NCBI GenBank assembly: GCA_035048495.1
Contig: CM068549.1
Coordinates: 18,447,103 to 18,511,102, forward strand
Source: Euptelea pleiosperma
Lineage: Eukaryota > Streptophyta > Magnoliopsida > Ranunculales > Eupteleaceae
Direction: 5' to 3'
Length of the DNA: 64,000 nt
The position numbers and the translations under genes were made by a program. Under the pieces are notes generated by a model that did no database searches, was not told the DNA's origin, and saw only the letters and a list, made by a program, of their open reading frames with translations. Shown here in pieces: positions 1 through 10,649 of this stretch (position 1 is its first letter; every line of letters begins with the position of its first letter).

Positions 1-463
1 CCGGGATCGGGGGACAACCATTTTTTACAACAATTTGGCGGACCCACATTATTTACAATTTCTCAGGCAAGTTTTACTCAACTTCTTTCCCCGGCAATAC
101 GGTTATAGATTGGATCACGTACCTAATATAAGGCGGGGCAGGCTATAGCCGTTAGAAGTTGGGCTTGGTGGGACCAAAAGGGTCCATTTGTTTGGCTGGG
201 AAATCCATGTCTTAAGGTGTTTGGCTGGGAAATCCATTTGTTTGGTAGAACTCCTTACACAATGAGTTTTCAAAGGTGTGTTTGGTAAGAGATGCTGCCC
301 ATTTGGCCAATCTGGATGTTGGATATTGTTTTGATTGGTCACATCAGCTTTCCATGTGAAAGTGGGGAAGAAAGTCTGTTGTGACACCTCACAGTATTTC
401 TCCACATAAATGAACCCAAATATTTGGGTTCAAGTTAGGATTCTATTTTTGGGTCCTTGATTA

Positions 464-530
464 ATAGCTAGGCTGCTTTTTGGCTTGCAGGTCCACCTTT
501 GGATGTTTCAAACATCCCTACCATCATATA
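464..530. repeat. Fragment of the GAGTAAAAC palindromic MITE (family A)
   Basis: This short stretch matches the right half of family A (best copies at 1859-2225 and 41111-41488), including the GCAGGTCCACC and GTTTCAAACATCCCTAC segments. Both ends of the element are missing. The flanking DNA at 1-463 shows no gene; it holds a short local repeat of TTTGGCTGGGAAATCCAT. Confidence 0.5.
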
Positions 531-535
531 TCTCT

Positions 536-816
536 AGGGCTCGTACGTGAGAAAAAGAGTTCCAACGGAGAATATATATTTAGCCAGATGAATATTATCT
601 TTGCTAAATATTTGTACATGTCAATATTTAGTAACGTTTGGTACATGTTTTAGCTAGCTTACTTTATTTTCTTTCAATTTGTGTGGGTCCCACGTATCAA
701 GTAAGTAAAAACATGGGTTAGGTGAATGTGGGACCCACATATTAGATCACATTATCCAAACAATCTCATTTTTTTCTTTTTTATATATTAAAAAACTTAT
801 TTTTATTGAAAATAGT
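536..816. mobile_element. Truncated Harbinger-like MITE, relative of the copy at 51763
   Basis: The sequence aligns by eye with the left part of the element at 51763-52281 (GTACGTGAGAAAAAGAGTTCC, GTGGGTCCCAC, TTATTTTTATTGAAAATAG). The terminal GGGCCTGTTTGG repeat is lost, and the right side stops where a Helitron-like terminus begins at about 817. Confidence 0.6.
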
Positions 817-818
817 TA

Positions 819-846
819 GTGTCGTGGGCACGGGCCACCCACTAGT
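819..846 (+). mobile_element. Helitron-like 3' terminus (hairpin plus CTAGT)
   Basis: The stretch has the shape of a Helitron 3' end: a short GC-rich stem around CGTGGGCACG followed by GGGCCACCCACTAGT, fitting the CTRR-T rule. The same terminus recurs in both orientations at 4021, 4747, 14094, 14354 and 17852. No matching 5' end was found for this copy. Confidence 0.55.
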
Positions 847-1172
847 GATATAAATTATAAGTTTTTATATAACATAACAATTTTCAAGCCACCGATAAAA
901 TAAGAACTCCACCTGAGCAGTGTTTTGGGACATTACAGTGCGGGTTCCAAGTCTGGTCAACAGCTAGTGTAAAAATCATGTCAAATCCGACTTAGCTTTT
1001 AATAGAGTCCAAAAGTGAAAAAAGATTCATGTTACCGACCCTAAACATTTAGGATAAGGCATAGATGATGATGAGACAAGTTAAGACGTGGGCCATAAAT
1101 TGGACATCTGAAATCAATATGTCTACCACGTGGACAGCAGAGATCGGGTCTTTAGTATTACCATTATAATAT

Positions 1173-1518
1173 GGTTCAGGATCAATGGACACAAATTTTG
1201 ACACAAACTTTCACACCAAAAAAATTAGCAGGGCCCAATATATAATTTGAAGTTTTGGTGTACGATGATTTTTGGTGAGGAGATCATCCTCACAGAAATT
1301 CCTAACCTGATTTACAAGTTGAAGAATTATGAATCGTCTATTTTTACCGTTAACTTGAAATCTATATTTGATGAGGTTAGAAATTTTAGAATGGGCTGAT
1401 TTTTTGTAGAGGTGATCTCTATGATGAGGAAATCATCCTCACAAAAAATAACCATTGATCTATCTTCCTTGTGGGTACACCAAAATTGGTGTGAAATTTT
1501 GTGTCCCCTGATCCTAAC
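1173..1518. repeat. Foldback MITE-like element
   Basis: Imperfect inverted repeats enclose the stretch: the left arm has GGTTCAGGATCAATGGACAC and the right arm is its near-complement ending TGTCCCCTGATCCTAACC. Inner segments are also mirrored (GAGATCATCCTCAC, GTGTACGATG). It has no coding capacity. The remaining DNA between 847 and 1858 shows nothing recognisable. Confidence 0.55.
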
Positions 1519-1858
1519 CCTTATAGTATAATGACAAGAAAACTACCATATCTTTTCTCATTTGCAAGCATAGGTGTGAAGTAGAAGACTTACTATGAAT
1601 ATACAAATATTTTATGCTAAAGATTTGCTACTTTTTGTCTCCTTTTTCGAGAAAAGGCAAATGTTGAATTCTCCATAGATGGAAGTATTCTTCATAGATC
1701 CTTTCGCATAGTTTAGAAGAAACCGAAAGTGATATCTACTAAGTGGTTTAAGAAGATTCTGAGGGCCCACCAGGGAAAAAAAGAACATTGTGAAGGAAGA
1801 ATTCTTAGTGGGAATGTATTCCATATTAAATGTAGGCCAGCCCTATGCTACATCTAGA

Positions 1859-2225
1859 GAGTAAAACTTTGATGACAGTGTGCAATATGAGCCATGTGGC
1901 ACACTCTTAGAGGGTTCTCTGACTGTATGGATTTTTTTATAATCCCTAGGTTGATCTACAAACTATAAATCAGCTTGATTAGTAATTTTAAACCTTTGGA
2001 TCTTTGTACTTCAAATAATGGCCACGGTTAAAATCAACCCATGAAAATAATTCCAATCAACACCTAGAAATCACTAATCAGGCTGATTTTTGGTTTAATT
2101 TGTAGGTCCACCTAGGGATTGGCCAAACATCCATATGGTCATAGCCCTCTAAGAATATGCCACGTGGATCATATTGAGCCTCTCATCGGTCTCGATGACA
2201 GGACTCTGTCATCAAAGTTTTACTC
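1859..2225. mobile_element. Palindromic Mutator-like MITE, family A, copy 1
   Basis: The 367-bp element has terminal inverted repeat GAGTAAAACTTTGATGACAG, and almost its whole length is self-complementary (GGACCTACAAAC...GTTTGTAGGTCC; CCGTATGGATG). The 9 bp outside each end are ACATCTAGA and ACCTTTAGA, 7 of 9 identical, as expected for an aged 9-bp target duplication of Mutator-type elements. There is no transposase, so it is non-autonomous. Confidence 0.75.
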
Positions 2226-2266
2226 ACCTTTAGAGGCCTGAAGGCTGGAATTGAGCCTCAATTTAA

Positions 2267-2642
2267 GAGAAACTTTGAAGACCGCATTGTCATCGGGCCG
2301 ATGAAGGTGCGTAATATGAGCCATGTGGCACAGTCTTATAGGACTCAGACCGTATGAATGTTTTTCCAATCCTTAGGTGGACCTACAAACTAAAAAATCG
2401 TCTTGATTAGTGATTTCAAATCTTTGGATCTTTGTACCTCAAATAATGGTCAAGAATACTCAAATTCCCATGGTTAAAATCAACCAATGAAAATAATTCC
2501 AATCCAATGCCTAGAAATTACTAATCGGGCTGATTTTGGTTTGTAGGTCCACCTAAGGATTGGCCAAACATCCATACGGTCAGAGTCCTGAAAGAGTGTG
2601 CATCAGCCTCGATGACAACGCGCTGTCATCAAAGTTTTGACA
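2267..2642. mobile_element. Palindromic Mutator-like MITE, family A, copy 2
   Basis: This copy is organised like copy 1, only about 40 bp to its left, with degraded termini (GAGAAACTTTGAAGAC on the left, GTCATCAAAGTTTTGAC on the right). The central mirrored segments are well kept. The outermost bases have decayed, so no target duplication can be read. Confidence 0.7.
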
Positions 2643-2905
2643 GGGCATTTTAGTATTATCCCCCTTGACCGTTAGTCAAAATCTTTATTCACTGGGATAT
2701 GTAATTCGTTGACTATGCTCACCTACCAACCCCTGGCTCCTTATTAAATGATCAAAATATTCTAAAAAATTCGCAATCTTTGGCGTTCAGTAAAAAGTCC
2801 GTGGTCGGTCGATGGGTTCATAGATGCGTTACTTTTCCTTGAGTCAAAGATGTTGACCAGTGGTCAAGAGGGGTCTAATAATTTTGCCATGGGTTTGTCT
2901 CGAAT

Positions 2906-3192
2906 AGGAGTATCAATGGATCGGTTTTCTCCGATAACCCGATCCGATACCATCGAGTCTGGACTTGGGAATCATGATCCAATAAGCGATTTGATCGGTT
3001 CCGGATCTACCTTGATCTGATCAGATAATGATCTTATCTGATATTATTAATGAAATATATTACATCAATGAAGGTATGCATTTTGATAGTTTATGGGATC
3101 AGGTCTGAACCTAAGAACCATAATCCAATAAACTATCTAATTGGGCCTGGACCATCCCTGATCCTATCCAAAATCGATCCATTGATAGCCCT
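2906..3192. mobile_element. MITE with inverted ends TATCAATGGATCG
   Basis: The left end AGGAGTATCAATGGATCGG and the right end CGATCCATTGATAGCCCT are inverted repeats. The 287-bp interior is rich in GATCGG/CCGATC motifs and non-coding. A disrupted relative lies around 16775-17993. No clear target duplication was seen, so the superfamily is not assigned. Confidence 0.55.
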
Positions 3193-4020
3193 GGTTCTCT
3201 CCAGTCTCTTGAGGGACAAGTTTCTGAGTGAACATTAAGTTAAGGACCAATTTGAATCTAATGGCCCTGCCTGAAATCTAATCTTGGACCGGGCTTGGGT
3301 GTGGGCCTAGTTCCTTAGGTCCCAGGTGACGCTGGCATGGCCCATATGCACTCCTTTCCTTGATTAGGTACGTAAGAAAATTTGAGTCTCAAAATTTTCC
3401 AAGTTGTGGGTTACCTGATTTTGTTGTAAAATGAATATTATACTCTAATAATTATGTTTTTCTACCGAGTCGGGTGGATCGAGTCTGTCGGACCTCCATC
3501 GATCGTTAGAAATAGTATCCGACCGTATTTTGGTGGTTCCTTTGAATATTATTGGTAAGCCGGATGAGTTAGCAATCCCCGACTCGCCAATTTTTTTATT
3601 TTTTGCGGAATAACAATTTCAACTCGTTGTTTCAGAGATAATGATAATGAATTGGTCCTAAATCTATTAGTGTTTGCACCCCTTTCTATTTCCATGATTT
3701 GGTTTTGGGATTTGCTCTGTTGAACCGTTGGATAACGAGAGATTCCATTCCAAGAAGACCACGAATACTTTTAGGCTCTGTATGGTGATGACCGAAAAGT
3801 TTTTTTTAAAAAGGATTTCTATACCAAAAAGTATGGATCCAGAAAACTTTGATATACATTTATGGGAAAGAATCGATTCTCTAAAGAACTTTTCTTTGGG
3901 CAACCATACAGGGCCTCAGTATCACATTCTCCCACTAAAAAAAAAGTACTACATTCGCCTCTGAAGAAGATGCAAGGCTTTGTAGGTTAAGCATGGGGAT
4001 AGCATGACCATATGTAATAT
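3193..4020. other. Intergenic, nothing recognisable
   Basis: No gene, repeat boundary or RNA could be supported. Short open frames on both strands at 3667-3964 overlap each other and show no family motif. Confidence 0.5.
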
Positions 4021-4165
4021 ACTAGTGGGTGGCCCGTGCCCACGGCACTCTCCGACAAAGCATTTGTCAAAATAAGGTGTGAGCGGCTGAGATCAATCGT
4101 CGAGTTGGGGGATAAGATCTTGATCCTTCTTTATTGAAGCCTATAAGAGGGGGTATAATGAGAAA
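4021..4165 (-). mobile_element. Helitron-like fragment
   Basis: Read on the minus strand, it ends with the hairpin and CCACCCACTAGT at 4021. The body carries the family segments GTGAGCGGCTGAGATC and GGGGGATAAGATCTTG. The 5' end is lost around 4165. Confidence 0.55.
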
Positions 4166-4564
4166 TACAACCATTGTCACTTCTTATGTAGATATAACGG
4201 CTTAAGGGCGTTACATTCTAATAATGGCCACTATATGTGGGTGAGTGGCAAACAAACACTATCCATCCTCATCATTAATCAAACAGTACGTCACTATTAT
4301 TGATGATCACACATGACTGATGCCTAGGTTGGGCTGAGAGATCTATCATTTCCAGCTTGATTAATTTCTCATACTTGTTTCTTTAGGCAATGATGTTGGT
4401 AATTACAAGTTAGCTATATTAAATGTGTGTGGGACCATGCATGGGTGTGCATATACGTCTCTATAGCTTGTTTGAAACAAAAAGAACTTCCCCGGGCTAG
4501 GGTCGGGACCCACGGACATAAATTTCTTTACAGAAATTTTCACTCAACATCTCGGGCATTGATT

Positions 4565-4641
4565 CCGAGAATCCAACAGTTGTTTTACTTTGGCAAAAGT
4601 GAATACCAGCTTGCCACTGTCAACCACTGTTGGACTCTCGG
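4565..4641. repeat. Imperfect 20-bp inverted repeat, hairpin-forming
   Basis: Arms CCGAGAATCCAACAGTTGTT and, in complement, CCGAGAGTCCAACAGTGGTT pair at 17 of 20 positions around a loop of about 37 nt. It lies in otherwise unassigned DNA between Helitron fragments. It could be a decayed foldback element or a small-RNA source; the sequence does not decide. Confidence 0.4.
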
Positions 4642-4746
4642 AAGTGTGTGCGTGTACTATATATTTTACTATATATATTACTTTGGAATCGAAGTCATGC
4701 AAGAGGGTCTACATATAGTAAAATATAAGTGTGTGCTTGTATATAT

Positions 4747-5186
4747 ACTAGTGGGGTGCCCCGTGCCATTGGCACTCCTCGACAAAGAATTTGTCAAAAT
4801 CAGGTGAGTGGTTGAGATCCACCGTCCATTTGGGGGGATTAGATCTCAGCACAACCACTGTATTTTGTTATATATAGTAGGTGGCCTGTGCCCGCGGTAA
4901 TCCTCAACAAACTTTTGTCAAAATTGGGTGTGAGTGGCTGAGATCCACCGTCCAGTTGGGGATGAGATCTTGGCCCTTCTTTATGAAGCCTATAAGAGGG
5001 GGAGACAATTTTTCTGTTTTGTTATATAGATGGGTGGCCCGTGGCACTCCCTGATAAAGCATTTGCCAAAATTGGGTGTGAGTGGCTGAGATCCACTGTC
5101 CAGTTGGGGGATAAGATCTCGGCCATCCTTTATGAAGCCGGATGAGGATGAGAGGGGGAGACAACTTCCCTGTTTTGTTATATAGA
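4747..5186 (-). mobile_element. Head-to-tail array of three Helitron-like elements
   Basis: Three copies of one short non-autonomous element lie end to end in the same orientation (roughly 4747-4875, 4876-5030, 5031-5186). On the minus strand each starts near TCTATATAACAAAACAG and ends with a GC-rich hairpin followed by a CACCCACTAGT-like terminus. The shared body includes GTGAGTGGCTGAGATCCAC and GATGAGATCTTGGCCCTTC. No Rep/helicase coding is present. Confidence 0.6.
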
Positions 5187-5845
5187 TGGTTCTATGTAGG
5201 GGAGTTAATAGGTTGGAATATTAGTAGCTAGGCCCAAAACTAGCCAGGCCCATTAAAGGTTTACAGAATTCAGACCCTGGTATGGCCCATAGTTAGCAAT
5301 TCGGCATACAGTAAAGATTTGGAATGGGAAAAGTTCGAGAATAATTCAGTTTTAGGATATAAAAATTTCGGTCAAAAATTTGGTCATTGTTGAAATGTTA
5401 GATTCGTTTAGCCTTAAAAGCCTGAATTTTACCCTTTTTTTTTTTTTTTCATTTTATACCGGTGTTTGATACGTTTTATTTAAAAAAAAAGTAAAATTCG
5501 TGTATCAAACGTACATAATATGTGTTTTATTCGTTTAATATTAAAAGTTACAATTTTTACCGATTTTTTATATTTTATATGCCCTATTAAATATTTCTTA
5601 AAAAAATGAAAAATTCGCGTATTAAACGCAAATTTACTAACTAGGGTCTGGCCCAACAATAGGTATAACAGGCTGTGCCAGTAGGTTTGGGCTGGGCCTA
5701 AGCTGTTAAACTTTAAACCAAAGATCGATTCATTTACTTGGTGGGCCTTAAAATTTAGCTTAAGCCCAATATGTTGGGTCTATAATAAGCCCAAACATGG
5801 TCCAACTGCTGTCCGGTCCAGTTTTCAAAACACTGCATTGAACTT
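5187..5845. other. Intergenic, AT-rich
   Basis: No gene was found. There are poly-T and poly-A runs and two stretches resembling GTGTATCAAACGTA/CGTATTAAACGCA that suggest a decayed repeat, but no boundaries can be drawn. Confidence 0.4.
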
Positions 5846-6252
5846 AGGGGTGTCAATTTTACCCGTTTAACCGGAACCGAAAACACCGGTTCTGGTTCCA
5901 CATTTTTGGGAACCGATTAAAAAGGAACCGGAATCGGAACCAAACCGAAAATAATGGTTCCGGTTCCGGGTAGTCTAATATGGAACCAAAACTGATAAGA
6001 ACCGGAACCGAACCGATAAGAACCGGTACCAACATATAAATATAGTGTAAATATTCTCATATTTTCAAGATTTGGCCCATTATACCCAGAACTGGAACCG
6101 GAATCGACAGAAATACATAATCGGTTCCGGTTCCGGATTCATCACTTTGAGAACCGGAACCATTAAGGAACCGAACTGATAAGAATCGGAACCGATTGTT
6201 CCAGTTCTGGTCACCTTAGGAACCGAACCGGAACCGACCCATTGACACCCCT
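5846..6252. mobile_element. MITE with inverted ends AGGGGTGTCAAT, copy 1
   Basis: The element begins AGGGGTGTCAAT and ends ATTGACACCCCT, and is packed with GGAACCGGAACCG-type repeats in both orientations. Related copies lie near 19931 and 38209. It is non-coding, and no convincing target duplication was found. Confidence 0.65.
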
Positions 6253-6346
6253 AGTTGAATTGTTATACTGGCCCCTTTTAAACCTGGTTAATACAACTGT
6301 ACTTCTATCTCGAAGTAGATGCTAAACATGCTTCTCTGTGAATGAT

Positions 6347-6590
6347 GAGTAAAACTTCGGTCACAGCACGCTATGATCGAAGCCGGTCACAGCCCACAAT
6401 ATGAACCACATGGCACACTCTTAGTGGATCCTAACCGTATGGATGTTTGGTGAGTCCCTCGGTGGGCCTGCAAACCAAAAATAAACCTGATCAGTGATTT
6501 CTAAGCGTTGGATTGAAAGTTATTTTCATGGGTTGATGTTTGAGCGTTATTTGGGTGCAAAGATCCAAAGGTTGTAAATTCTACCTTAGA
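6347..6590. mobile_element. Family A MITE, left-half copy
   Basis: GAGTAAAACTTCGGTCACAG is followed by the family segments CACATGGCACACTCTTAG, CCGTATGGATG and GATTTCTAAGCGTTGGAT. The right half is missing after about 6590. Confidence 0.65.
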
Positions 6591-6599
6591 ACAGAGGGC

Positions 6600-7756
6600 G
6601 TCAGCCTTGCAAATTGACAAGTGCTATATCCTACTTATTTCAATAGATTGTTGACTGAATGAGCCTTTGTTCCGATTTACTATTTTTTTTAGTGTTTTTC
6701 TTCTAATTCTTCTCTCCAAGGGTGCATTTGTAACGTGTGCAAATAGGTTTATTCGTGCAATCATTTTCCCAGGCATGTCCGGAATGTGTGCATTTGGCGA
6801 TTTGCACATGCACATGGGCAAATGAATGCTCGCTCTCTTTAGCAATTAAAAATCTATCTCACGAGCAATCGGTTACACAACTTTCTTGTGCAAATGATTG
6901 CATAAGATACAAAAGCCAAAATTTTCTCAAATTGAAACCCCTATCGTTCCCAAAATAATGGAAAAAGTGATGCTGAAATTCAAAATTCGAAAATTTCAAA
7001 AATGAAACAAAGGCCCTGCTTGGTATCGCCGCAAACATTTTCAACATATTTTTTGCATTTCTAGGTGCTTGGTTGCACCCCACAATTATTTATGTAGGTA
7101 AATATTTTTCGTGAGTCCATATTTTTTACGATTTGAGCTGCTAATGTTTGCTTGAGTAATATCATCAAAGTGTGTTATGATTCTATATACATCAAGACCA
7201 CATATTAAGAGTTTTAATCAATTATTGATAAAATACTCATTGTAAGTCAAGAATTGACAAGACAAATATTTTGAAAAAATTTTAAAAGTACTTTTCAAAG
7301 GTGGACATCTTATTAACACACAAGTTGTACAAAATTAAGATCATTTAAGAATTAGTCAAACAAAAGCCTTGATATTATGATCGAACCCTTAGATTTTACT
7401 GAGACCACTTTTCTTTTAAAAGATGAATGAGTTAGAAACAAATACTTTTAGTTTTGATCAAATCTAACTATAAAATCAAATATACAAATAATTTTTGATC
7501 ATTTATCTGCAAAAGTCAAACCTTTGATAAATTCTCATAGCTTAAGATGGGGCTTCCTAATGATGGTTTGGGTTCTAGAGAAGTGTTATCTAAGGGTGGT
7601 TGATAGTTCTAAATAGGGTTCTATAATTATGTAAGAATATCCTAAGGGTTGAGATGAATTAAGTAATCCATCAACCAATAGAGAAGAAGATCAAGACCGT
7701 CGATCGCCAAGTTAAAAGATCGTGCCAAATTATGGTCTCTACACGTGGTATGAGTT
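6600..7756. other. Intergenic, no gene seen
   Basis: The stretch is AT-rich with a possible decayed MITE end near 7012-7080 (CCTGCTTGGTATCGC...GCTTGGTTGCACC). The small open frames here overlap on both strands and carry no family motif. Confidence 0.4.
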
Positions 7757-7757
7757 T

Positions 7758-8260
7758 TACTTTTTTTTTTGCTAATTGATAATATTATATATAAAAGAAA
7801 CTATACAATACACTCTAGTAAAATAGGGATGAGGAATTGCATCACCATGAAAGAAGACATCCCAACGAGGTTGGCACATCTCCTTCAACCATCATTTGCA
7901 CATCTCATCCCCAAAATCAAGACACAAAACGATAATAAGACCTCGCAGGGTCCTCGATACACCTCAAGAAATTCAGCCTTCGGCCCCACCATTGTCTAAG
8001 ACCAACTGGAAGTAGGCACGCCTTGTTGGCACATTGGTCAGCGCTAAAGTTAGTTTCCCTTTAGGTAGATGTTAAACAAATTCAGTCCAATTTGTGTTTA
8101 ATTAATTCCCACAGGCCTTTGAGCTTCCAAGGAATGTCCCCACTAAGAAATGCTTTAATTGCCGCTTCTGAATCCGATTCCACCAAAATTCTAGTCCAGC
8201 CCTTTTCTACTGCACATTTAGTACCATAACAGATAGCACAATGTTTCTGATGTGTTGGAT
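7758..8260 (-). mobile_element. L1-type LINE 3' fragment (RNase H part), antisense
   Basis: On the minus strand, about 8220-8110 reads as the RNase H segment of plant L1 elements, with the hallmark ILVESDSEAA followed by FLSGDIPWKL. A T-run near 7758-7769 would be the 3' poly(A) of a minus-strand insertion. The frame is broken and upstream domains are absent, so this is a dead 5'-truncated copy. Confidence 0.7.
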
Positions 8261-8594
8261 GGCTTCTGCCACATTCTATCGACGTGTGCTCAAAGGCAAT
8301 CCTTCGTCCCTCATGACTCTTGGTCGATAGGTCCTAACACATCCTAGACATGGGGTGTACGTACTTTCCTTGTCAGAGCCATGCCGACCTTTGAGGGGCA
8401 CCATACTCCTCCATTTGAGCTAGGGGTTCCTATGAAGGTCAACTCTCCCCAACCACCAAACCAAACTCTCAAAGTAAAGGACTTCAACAACGTCGGCAAG
8501 GAAACAACGGACCGAGTCTATATGGGTTGACCGGTTGCGTTTGGGGTCTGATTAGTTTTACATTCTATTTTGAAGAGCTCTGGGCTCGGCCGGG

Positions 8595-8848
8595 GAAGAG
8601 CTTTGTGCTCAGATTGATCAACCTTCTTGGCTAAGAAGATTTTTGAGCTCAGATTTGTCAACCTTCTCCAATAAGAGGATCTTTGAGCTTGGTTAGGAAG
8701 AGCTTTGTGTTCAGATTGATTAACCTTCTCAGCTAGGGAGATTTCTTAGCTCGGACTTGTCAAAATTTTCCAATAAGAAGATATTTAAGTTCAGATAGGA
8801 AGAGCTTTGAGCTCAAATTGGTCAACTTCTTAGATAGGAAGAGCTCAT
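8595..8848. repeat. 102-bp tandem repeat, about 2.5 units
   Basis: Units start at 8595, 8697 and 8799, each opening GAAGAGCTTTG followed by a CAGATTG-like segment and CAACCTTCT. The period is exactly 102 bp and copies differ by scattered substitutions. It is non-coding, possibly part of an unrecognised LTR. The flanks (8261-8594 and 8849-9479) show no gene; a CT microsatellite lies at 9106-9123. Confidence 0.7.
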
Positions 8849-9479
8849 ATACTTGGCATGAGAAATATAAGACCTCGAATCATGTATCTCAAGGTGACAT
8901 ACAGACGGTTTTGATATAGTGACCACATTTTGGTACACACAAACACCTAAACACCTAAACACACAAAAAAAATCCTAGGCTCACCCCTAAACAAGTAAAA
9001 CAAACTCCAAATAGTTGTTGATCATGTGGTTGAGTTAATGGATTTGGAGCTTCTTATTCAAGGTGTTTGGGTGCAAGGACACAATAACCATTTCTTTGAT
9101 TAGTGCTCTCTCTCTCTCTCTCTTCTTTGGATGCCCCTGGCCCCTTAAGTGTCAATTTCAATGACTCGTCTTTACTCATGTTTGGATAACATGTACTTTC
9201 ATCCAAAGAAGCCCTTTTATAACCTTATTTAGAGCAACTCCAACCCATCTCTATAACTCCAAATTTGGAGCCAGCCCCTCCATTTCTATATCCGACTCCA
9301 AATATGGAGTTTCAAATCTCTGGTTCCAAATTTGCAGATTTGCTGTTTTGCTTTTCTGAATTCCAATTTTAACATTTATATTATCTCTTAAACAAATTTA
9401 ATTCCTATTGTATCCTTTGTGAAAGCCATTTACTTTTTTTACTACCAACAATATCAAAATACCTTTTGTATCCTTTTTT

Positions 9480-9694
9480 ATGACAATGTGCAATATGAAC
9501 CACATGGTAAACTCTGACCGTATGGATGTTTTTCCAATCTCTAGGTGGACCTACAAACCAAAAATCAGCTTGATTAGTGATTTCGAACCTTTGGATCTTT
9601 GTACCTCAAATAATGGTTAATAATGCTTAAATTCCAACGGTTAAAATCAACCCATGAAAATAATTCCAATCCCACAACTAGAAATCACTAAAAT
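9480..9694. mobile_element. Family A MITE, right-truncated copy
   Basis: It carries CAATATGAACCACATGG, CCGTATGGATG, GGTGGACCTACAAACC and the central TGGTTAATAATGC segment. It stops after AGAAATCACTAA, so the right inverted repeat is missing. Confidence 0.7.
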
Positions 9695-10104
9695 AGGAAC
9701 ATGTGCTTTTTTACAATCCAACTATGCATCTTTTTACAAAAAGATGCTTTTTTAGAGATGGCACTGTTGGAGTCCAACACTTTCTCCATCTTCAAATATG
9801 CAGAAGATTATTTTTTACAGCCAAATTTTAGAGACGTAGGTTGGAGTTGCTCTTAGTCCCATTCTAGGGTTTTACATTGCAATGTATAGACTATTCAGTC
9901 CCTTTAAGTATCCCACATGGTCTTATTTAATCTTAGTGGTAGTCATGGTCTTTGATGATAGCCCATCATCAAAGGTTTACTTTGTCGAAACAATCTCATC
10001 GTTATCATTTTTCTCCCCCAAATTGTCTCCCCCTTTTGAAATATTATGTAAGAACGACCTCTGTAACTTGGACGAACGAAAACCCTACAACGGGAATGTG
10101 AACG

Positions 10105-10645
10105 AGAATGTGCACGGTTGCACTTCGTCATCGATTTGCACTTTCTTGTCATCGGTTTTCCATTTCTTGTCATCGGTTTGCCATTTCCTATCATTGGCTT
10201 GCACTTATCATCATTTTGATTTTCTTTGTCATCGGGTTACCCGTGCTTGTCATCGGTTTGCTCTTTATTAGCGTTGGTTTGTATTTTCTTGTCATCGGTT
10301 TGCACTTCCTTGTCATCAGTTTTCCATTCTTTGTCATCGATTTCTCATTTCTTGTCATCTGTTTATACTTCCTTGTCATCGTTTTGATCTTCTTTGTCAT
10401 TGGATTACCCATGCTTGTTATCGGTTATCTCTTTCTTGTCATCGATTTACACTTCTTTGTCATCGATTTGTATTTTCTTGTCATCATTTTTCATTCATCA
10501 TCATCGGTTTGCCCTTTCTTGTCATCGGTGTGCACTTTCTTATCATCGTTTTAATCTTCATTATCATCTGTTTGTACTTCTTTGTCATCATTTTGATCTT
10601 TCTTGTCATTGGTTTGCCCATACTTGTTATCGATTTGCTTTTTTG
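10105..10645. repeat. Minisatellite with 21-bp unit
   Basis: About 25 imperfect copies of a 21-bp unit close to CTTGTCATCGGTTTGCACTT run through the stretch, with isolated monomers near 10930-11020. Because 21 is a multiple of three, several frames on both strands stay open and give heptad-repeat translations (MTRKCKP on the minus strand). These are a by-product of the period, and no flanking gene structure supports coding. Confidence 0.85.
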
Positions 10646-10649
10646 ATTG

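Noticed and set aside
10108..10554. 148-codon open frame, plus strand
   Set aside because: Produced by the 21-bp minisatellite period; overlapping open frames occur on both strands.
10105..10645. CRISPR-like array
   Set aside because: Repeats are contiguous and degenerate with no unique spacers, in a plant genome.
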